Below are positions 57,701 through 64,000 of a stretch of DNA of 64,000 bases, piece after piece. This DNA is from Niebla homalea (Eukaryota > Ascomycota > Lecanoromycetes > Lecanorales > Ramalinaceae). Each line of letters starts with the position of its first letter. Positions within the stretch are counted from its first letter, which is position 1. The stretch spans positions 643,866 to 707,865 of the forward strand of contig JAHGAU010000033.1 in the NCBI GenBank assembly GCA_019925105.1, in the 5' to 3' direction. A model generated the notes under the pieces. The model did not search any database. It was not told the origin of the DNA and was given only the letters and a program-made list of their open reading frames with translations. The position numbers and the translations under genes are program-made.

Positions 57701-58590
57701 TAATTATTTTTCTTTTTTTACTTATTATATTTATTTTTTTTTTATTTACTTTTTACTTTTTCTTTTTATTATTTATTTTATATTTTTTATTTTTTTTATT
57801 TAACTTTTATTATTTATTTAAACCTTTTATTATTTATATATATATTCACTTTTTATTATTTTATTAATTATTTATCTTTTATTAATTATTTTATTTTACT
57901 TTTTATTATTTTTTTAATTTAATAATTTTTATTATTTAAATAATTATTTATTTATTATTATTTATTTAACCTTTTTATTATTTAAAATTAATTATTTATA
58001 TTTTATTATTTAATTACTTATTTACCCTATATTATTTAATTAAATCTTTACTTTATATTTTACCCTATATTATATAATTAATTTTTACCTTATAATATTT
58101 ACTTTTTATTATTTAATTTTTATTATTAATTTATACGTTTTATTATTTAATTAAATATTTACTTTTTATTATTTTATTAATTATTTACTTTTAATTATTT
58201 ATTTATTTACTTTTTTTTTTTATTTAATTATTTTCCCTTTATTATTTTATTATTTACTTAACCTTTATTTTTAACTTTTTACCCCTTATTATTTAATTAA
58301 GTATTTAACCTTTATTAATTAATCAGTTATTTACTTTTAATTTTTATATTAATTATTTATACTTTATTATTTAATTAATCTTATACTTTTTATTATTTAA
58401 GTAAGTATTTACTTTTTATTATTTAATCTTATTCCTTATTATTTATTTAAGTATTTATTACTTATTATTTAGTTAATTATTTAACTTTTTTTTATTTAAT
58501 TTATTATTTATTCTTTATTATAAAATTAATTATTTATGCTTTATTATTTACCTTTTATTATTTACCCTTAATTATTTATATCAAAGTAAG
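57701..58590 (-). repeat. 26-bp array, inverted orientation
   Basis: Degenerate TTATTATTTAATTAATTATT units with few CCC. No gene. Confidence 0.85.
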
Positions 58591-58870
58591 GTTTAAATAT
58601 ATAAATAATTAATAATCTTATTAATATAAAGGGGTTTTTACCGGTTAAAGGTTATAAATAATAAGAGTTAAATTTAATAAAGGCTTTATTAAAAAAGTCT
58701 TAATATAAAGAAGCGACGTTAATAATTATCCTATATTAAAATATTTAAGAAATTAATTAAATAAAAAAATCAATAATAAAAAAGAAATAATTATTATTTA
58801 TTATTATTAAGTAAATAATATATTTATTAATCTATTCCGGATTATAATAATTCCGATATTATTATAATTT
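58591..58870 (-). repeat. 0.8-kb element, partial copy (-)
   Basis: Reversed equivalent of 45,061-45,330. It contains the same 3' third and is cut at the same point by the module tail. Confidence 0.65.
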
Positions 58871-59260
58871 TTTTTTATATTTTTTTTTTAATATTTATTT
58901 TTTTTTATTTTAACTTAAATATTTTTATTTATAATAACGTTTTTCTATTATCTTATTATATTTAATTTTTAATTAAATAATTTAATTAAAAACTTAATAA
59001 AGGGATTAATAAAAGGGTTAATATAAAACTTAATAAACAACTTAATAAAAGGCTTAATAAAAAGCTTATTAGACGGCTTAATAAAGGCCTTCCTAAGGGT
59101 AAAGTAAGGGTGCAGGTAAAGGGCTTTACTCAGCTCTCGGATTCTTCATGCAAATCACGGTATTTTTGGGCCTATTGCGGTGGGGGCACCCTGTGAAGTG
59201 CTTGCTAAGAGGCCTGGTAAAAGGCCTGGTAAAGGGCCTGGTAAAGGGCTTAGTAAAGGG
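58871..59260 (+). repeat. Module tail, right copy (reversed)
   Basis: Reverse complement of 44,691-45,060 with RIP-type differences: short AATAAAAGGCTTAATAA repeats, then GGCCTGGTAAAGGGCCTGG. ATG at 59,148 corresponds to the minus-strand ATG at 44,785. Confidence 0.6.
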
Positions 59261-59880
59261 TTTGCTGGGGGTGCAGGTGAGGGTGCAAGTGAGGGTGCAG
59301 GTGAGGGTGTAAGTGAGGGTGCAAGTAAGGGTAGTGGTGCACTTGCAGGTAAGGGTGCAGGTGAGGGTGGTGGTAAGGGTAGTGGTGCACTTGCAGGTGA
59401 GGGTGCAGGTGAGGGTGGTGGTGAGGGTGGTGGTGCACCTGCAGGTAAGGGTGCAGGTGAGGGTGCAAGTAAGGGTGCAGGTGAGGGTACAAGTGAGGGT
59501 GGTGGTGAGGGTGCAAGTGAGGGTGCAAGTGAGGGTGCAAGTGAGGGTGCAAGTGAGGGTGCAAGTGAGGGTGCAAGTGAGGGTGCAAGTGAGGGTGGTG
59601 GTGAGGGTGGTGGTGAGGGTGCAAGTGAGGGTGCAAGTGAGGGTGCAAGTGAGGGTGCAAGTGAGGGTGCAAGTGAGGGTGCAAGTGAGGGTGCAAGTGA
59701 GGGTGCAAGTGAGGGTGTAAATAAGGGTGCAAGTGAGGGTGCAAGTAAGGGTAGTGGTGCACTTGCAGGTAAGGGTGCAGATAAGGGTGCAAGTGAGGGT
59801 GCAGGTGAGGGTGCAGGTAAGGGTGCAGGTGAGGGTGGTGGTGAGGGTGGTGGTGAGGCTGCAGGTGAGGGTGGATCACC
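59261..59880 (-). repeat. 12-bp minisatellite array, right copy (reversed)
   Basis: About 50 units of GGTGCAGGTGAG and GGTGCAAGTGAG, the complement of the left array, shorter and richer in the GCAAGT variant. The 12-bp register is again unbroken. The long open frames begin at GTG or other non-ATG codons. Confidence 0.9.
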
Positions 59881-59929
59881 TTTAATGGTAAAATCTTAAT
59901 CCTTTTATTTCTCAACAACCACCCTATAA

Positions 59930-60145
59930 AATTTTATCAACAGAGGCTTGTTTGAATGCGCTTACTTCACTCTACAACTCTTATATATAAAGTTAATGGA
60001 TTAAGTAGATAACTCTAAAGATGCACTAAGATAAAGTATCCGTACTTCACATAAAGTTCAGATCCAAGACTTGGCAGATGACTCACTGCATGCAGCCTCT
60101 CCTATTGGTCAGCTATCCGTACTTCACATGAAGTCCAGACATTAA
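59930..60145 (-). mobile_element. Copia-type LTR-like segment, right copy (reversed)
   Basis: Reverse complement of 43,426-43,640 and slightly less mutated. On the minus strand it reads AATGTCTGGACTTCATGTGA, with TATATATAAGAG and GCATTCAAACAAGCC. Its outer flank is the 26-bp array, whereas the left copy's flank is the OrsD-type pseudogene. Confidence 0.55.
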
Positions 60146-60149
60146 TAGT

Positions 60150-60650
60150 GTTAGTTTTATTACTTATTTAAATATTTATATTTTATTATATTATTAATTA
60201 TTTACCCTTTATTATTTATTTATATACCCTTTATTATTTAATTAATAATTTACCGTTTATTATTAAATTATTTACCCTTTTTTATTTAATTAATTCTTTA
60301 CTTTATATTATTTACTTTCTATTATTTAACCTTTACTATTTATTTAAATATTTACTTTCTATTATTTAATTACTTATTTACTTTTTAATATTTATTTATT
60401 TATTTACCCTTTATTATTTAATTGATTATTTTCCCCTTATTATTTATTTATTTACTTTTTTTTTATTTACTTAATTATTTACCTTTTATTAATTTATTAT
60501 TTACTTACCCTTTATTTTTAATTAATTATTTACCCTTTATTATTCTATTAAGTATTTACCCTTTATTATTTAATTAATAATTTACCCTTTATAATTATAT
60601 TATTTATTTATACTTTATTATTCACCTTTTATTATTTACCCTTTATTATC
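60150..60650 (-). repeat. 26-bp array, inverted orientation
   Basis: TTACCCTTTATTATTTAATT units up to the next element copy. No gene. Confidence 0.9.
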
Positions 60651-61465
60651 CTTATTAAATTAAGGCCTTAATAGATAAATAAATTAATTATCTTATTAAT
60701 ATAAAAGGGTTTTTCCCGGTTAAAGGTTATAAATAATAAGGGTTAAATTAAGTAAAAATTTTATTAAAAATCTTAATATAAGGAGGTAACGTTAATTATT
60801 ATCTTATATTAAGATATTTAAAAAATTATTTAAATAAAAAAATTAATAAGAAAAAAAAAAAAAAAGTAAGTATTACTTATTATTATTAAGTAAATAATAT
60901 ATTTATTAATATAATCCGGATTATAATAATTCCGGTACCGTTATAACCGTTATTTTTTTCTTTTATTTTCTTAATTAAAAGATATATAAAAAGCATTAAT
61001 AATACTCCGGATATACCTAAAAATACCGTAAAATTAAAACTATAAGATATATAGTTTAATACTATAATAAATAATAATAAACGGATTTTTATTTTTTTGA
61101 TACCGTTATAAAGCCGGAATTTATATAAGAAAAGTTAAATTACCAGATTTCTCCAGGGAATAACCGAATAAAAGTTAAAAATTAACGTTAAGAAATAAAC
61201 TTAATTATTAATTACCAGGAATTCGGAATCTTTCGAAAATCGATAATTAAAGAAGGAATTATCGGATTTAAGTGAATAAGGGCTCGTTTTATAGGGCTTC
61301 CCGGGCTTTATAACTTTACTATTAAAAGTTTCTAAATCGGTTTAAGGATTACTTTATAAGTAATTACTTTAAAAAATGATTACTTAAAGGTTAATACTTT
61401 TAACCGCCGAGGTTTTCCCGGGAAAATAAATAACTACTTAAAGCCTATAAGCAGTTAATATTAAA
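60651..61465 (-). repeat. 0.8-kb element copy (-)
   Basis: CCGGATTATAATAATTCCGG near 60,917, core complement near 61,080, and CCGCCGAGGTTTTCCCGGG at 61,404-61,422 mark the family. The head is RIP-mutated. Confidence 0.75.
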
Positions 61466-63190
61466 TAATAGTTTTCTATATTTTATCTTTTTTTTTACTT
61501 CTTATATTTATTTTTATCTTTTATTTTTTACCCTTTACCCTTTATTATATACCCTATATTATTTATCCTTTATTACTTAATACTTATTATTTATTTTAAC
61601 CTTTTTTTATTAACTTATATATTTATTTTTTATTATTTAATTTATTATTTAATTTCTTATTTAATTTATTATTTAATTTATTATTTAATTCATTATTATT
61701 TATATTATTCTTTATTATTTATTATTTAATTATTATTATTTATTTAAACATATTATTATTTAAATATTGTTTTATTTAAACGTTTCTTTATTTAAATATT
61801 TTATTATTTAACCGCTTTATTATTTAATTAATTACTTATATTTTATTATTTAATTAATTCTTTACTTTTATTATTTATTTTCTATTTTTTAATCTTTATA
61901 GTTTATTTAAATACTTTATTATTTACTTAATTATTTAGTTTTTATTATTTAAATAACTATTTACCCTTTATTATTTTATTAACTATTTACCTTTTATTAT
62001 TTAATTAACTATTTACCCTTTATTATTCAATTAATTATTTACTTTTTATTATTTAATTAATTATTTACCCTTTATTATTCAATTAATTATTTACTTTTTA
62101 TTATTTAATTAATTCTTTCTTGCTTTTTATTTAATTAATTACTTCGCCTTTATTATTTAATTAATTACTTTTTATCATTTAATTAATTCTTTACCCTTTA
62201 TTATTTTTTATTATTCAACTTTTTTTATTTATTTAAATTTCTTTATTATTTATTTAACTATTTAACCTTTATTATATATTTAAATTTATTATTTTATTAA
62301 TTACTTACCTTTATTATTTTTTTAATAATTTATCCTTTATTACTTAATTAATTATTTTGTTTTTATTTTTTAATTAATTATTTACCTTTTTTATTTAATT
62401 TAATATATATCCTTTATTATTTATATATTTACCTTTTATTATCTAATTAATTATTAATACTTTATTATTTAATTAACTATTTACCCTTTATTATTTAATT
62501 AACTATTTATTTTTTCTTATTTAATAATTATCTACCCTTTTTTATTTAGTTAACTATTTATCTTTTCTTGTTTATTTAAACTATTTACCATTTCTTATTT
62601 AATAATTATTTACCCTTTTTTATTTAGTTAATTATTTATCTTTTACTATTTAATTAACTTATTACCTTTTCTTATTTAATAATTATTTAATTATTCTTAT
62701 TTAATTAATTATTTATTATTTATTATTTAATTAATTCCTTACCCTTTATTATTTAAGTAAGTCTTTCCCCCTTTTTATTTAATTGATTAATTACCCTTTA
62801 TTATTTATTTAGTTATTTTTTTTATTTAAATAATTCTTTATCTTTTTTTATTTACCTTTTATTATTTAACCTTTTTAACCCTTTAAATTTTTGGTTATTT
62901 ATTTAACTCTTTATTTTTAATATTTACCTTTTAATATTTAACCTTTGTTATTTATTTAAATTTTATATTATCTATTTAACTATTTACGTTTATTATTTAA
63001 TTATTTATTTATTATTTATTACCTAATTAATTATTTACCCTTTATTCTTTATTAATTTACCCTTTATTATTCAATTAACTATTTACCCTTTAATATTTAA
63101 TTAACTATTTACCTTTTATTATTCAATTATTCATTTACCCTTTATTATAATATTAATTATTTATTCTTTATTATTTACCTTTTATTATTT
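61466..63190 (-). repeat. 26-bp array, inverted orientation
   Basis: About 1.7 kb of TTATTATTTAATTAATTATT units with scattered CCC. No gene. Confidence 0.9.
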
Positions 63191-64000
63191 ATCCTTTATT
63201 ATCCATATTAAAATAAGCCCTTAATATATATATAATTAATAATTTTATTAATATAAAGGGGTTTTTACCGGTTAAAGGTTATAAATAATAAGAGTTAAAT
63301 TAAACAGAGGCTTTATTAAAAGTCTTAATATAAGGAGGCGACGTTAACGGCTATCCTATGCCAAGACATTTAAGAAATTAATTAAATAAAAAAGGAAAAA
63401 GACGTAATTATTATTTATTATGATTAAGTAAATAATATATTTATTAATATAATCCGGATTATTATAATTCCGGTATTATTATAAAGCTTTTTTTTCCGGC
63501 TATTTTATGAATTTAATAATTTATATAAAGGATTAAAAATAAGCCGGATATAACTTAAAACCTTAAGGAATTATTAAATAAACCCTATTGGTCAATACTA
63601 TCGTAACCGTTAATAGACGGATTTTTATTTTTCCGATATTATTAAAAAGCGAAAAATTATATGAAAAAAGTTAAATTACCACTTTTTCCCGAGGAATAGC
63701 CGATCGAAAAGTAATAATTAGCGCCGGGAAGCAAACTTAAACCTTTACCCTCCGAATTCCCAAAGTTAATAAAATCGATAATTAAATAATTACTGCTCGG
63801 ACGAACCTTAAAGGTATCGGGATTAATAGGCCGTACTGAGATCTATACCTTTTATATATAAAGCTAATAAATCCGGGCCGGTTCTACCCTTGAAAGAGTT
63901 ATCCGCAGAAATAACTCTTTAAAGGGTTAAGTCCGAGAAGGCCGAACTAACGCCGGGAGGGCAAATAACTCTTTAGAGGGTGGAAAGAGTGAAAACTAGG
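63191..64000 (-). repeat. 0.8-kb element with variant head (-), cut by window edge
   Basis: The body has GGAGGCGACGTTAACGG, CCGGATTATTATAATTCCGG, the core complement near 63,616 and GCGCCGGGAAGC. The head (63,886-63,981) is nearly free of RIP changes. ACCCTTGAAAGAGTTAT and its complement (63,911-63,927) form a 17-bp stem with one mismatch and an eight-base loop, and the block AAATAACTCTTTAAAGGGT recurs at 63,963. CCTAGT (minus strand) lies at the very end of the window. Confidence 0.75.

Overview
The window looks like a chromosome segment from a filamentous ascomycete (Pezizomycotina). The evidence is short spliceosomal introns with GTRNGT donors and CTRAY branch points, a HET-domain gene, a fungal PD-(D/E)XK gene, and long AT-rich stretches in which CA/TG dinucleotides are scarce and TA is common, the pattern left by repeat-induced point mutation (RIP). 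Genus and chromosome position cannot be read from the sequence.

Layout. Bases 1-1,800 are of normal GC and hold small repeats: a 41-bp inverted pair around a 12-bp minisatellite, and two copies of a dispersed palindrome. Bases 1,798-11,781 are a RIP-degraded AT-rich block closed by inverted termini of about 100 bp. Bases 11,782-35,935 are a gene island of about 24 kb and balanced composition. It holds a PD-(D/E)XK nuclease-like gene (-), a HET gene with WW-like segments (+), a two-exon Ulp1-type cysteine protease gene (+) and an unidentified 463-aa gene (-), plus three weaker small gene models. Gene density is low, with long stretches where I see no gene. From 35,936 to the end the DNA is again AT-rich and RIP-mutated, and is almost entirely repeats.

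The right-hand 28 kb is the most unusual part. It is built from (i) a dispersed element of about 0.8 kb in at least ten full or partial copies, (ii) long arrays of a 26-bp AT-rich minisatellite that follow the element's 3' end, and (iii) two copies of a module made of a copia-type LTR-like segment, a 12-bp minisatellite and a degenerate tail. Everything left of about 51.0 kb has one orientation and everything right of it has the opposite one, so the region is a large irregular inverted structure. Upstream of the left LTR-like module lies a RIP-mutated pseudogene of the OrsD (DUF3505) type that forms the N-terminal half of fungal telomere-linked RecQ helicases. This hints at a subtelomeric origin for at least part of the block.

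The head of the 0.8-kb element is a candidate undescribed structure. Different copies share one architecture (a block, a C/G-rich spacer, the same block again, then its reverse complement forming a hairpin), but the block sequence differs between copies.

The gene-island proteins do not form an obvious pathway. HET, PD-(D/E)XK-like and Ulp1-like genes are all families that expand in accessory parts of ascomycete genomes, which fits a small gene island between RIP-silenced repeat blocks.
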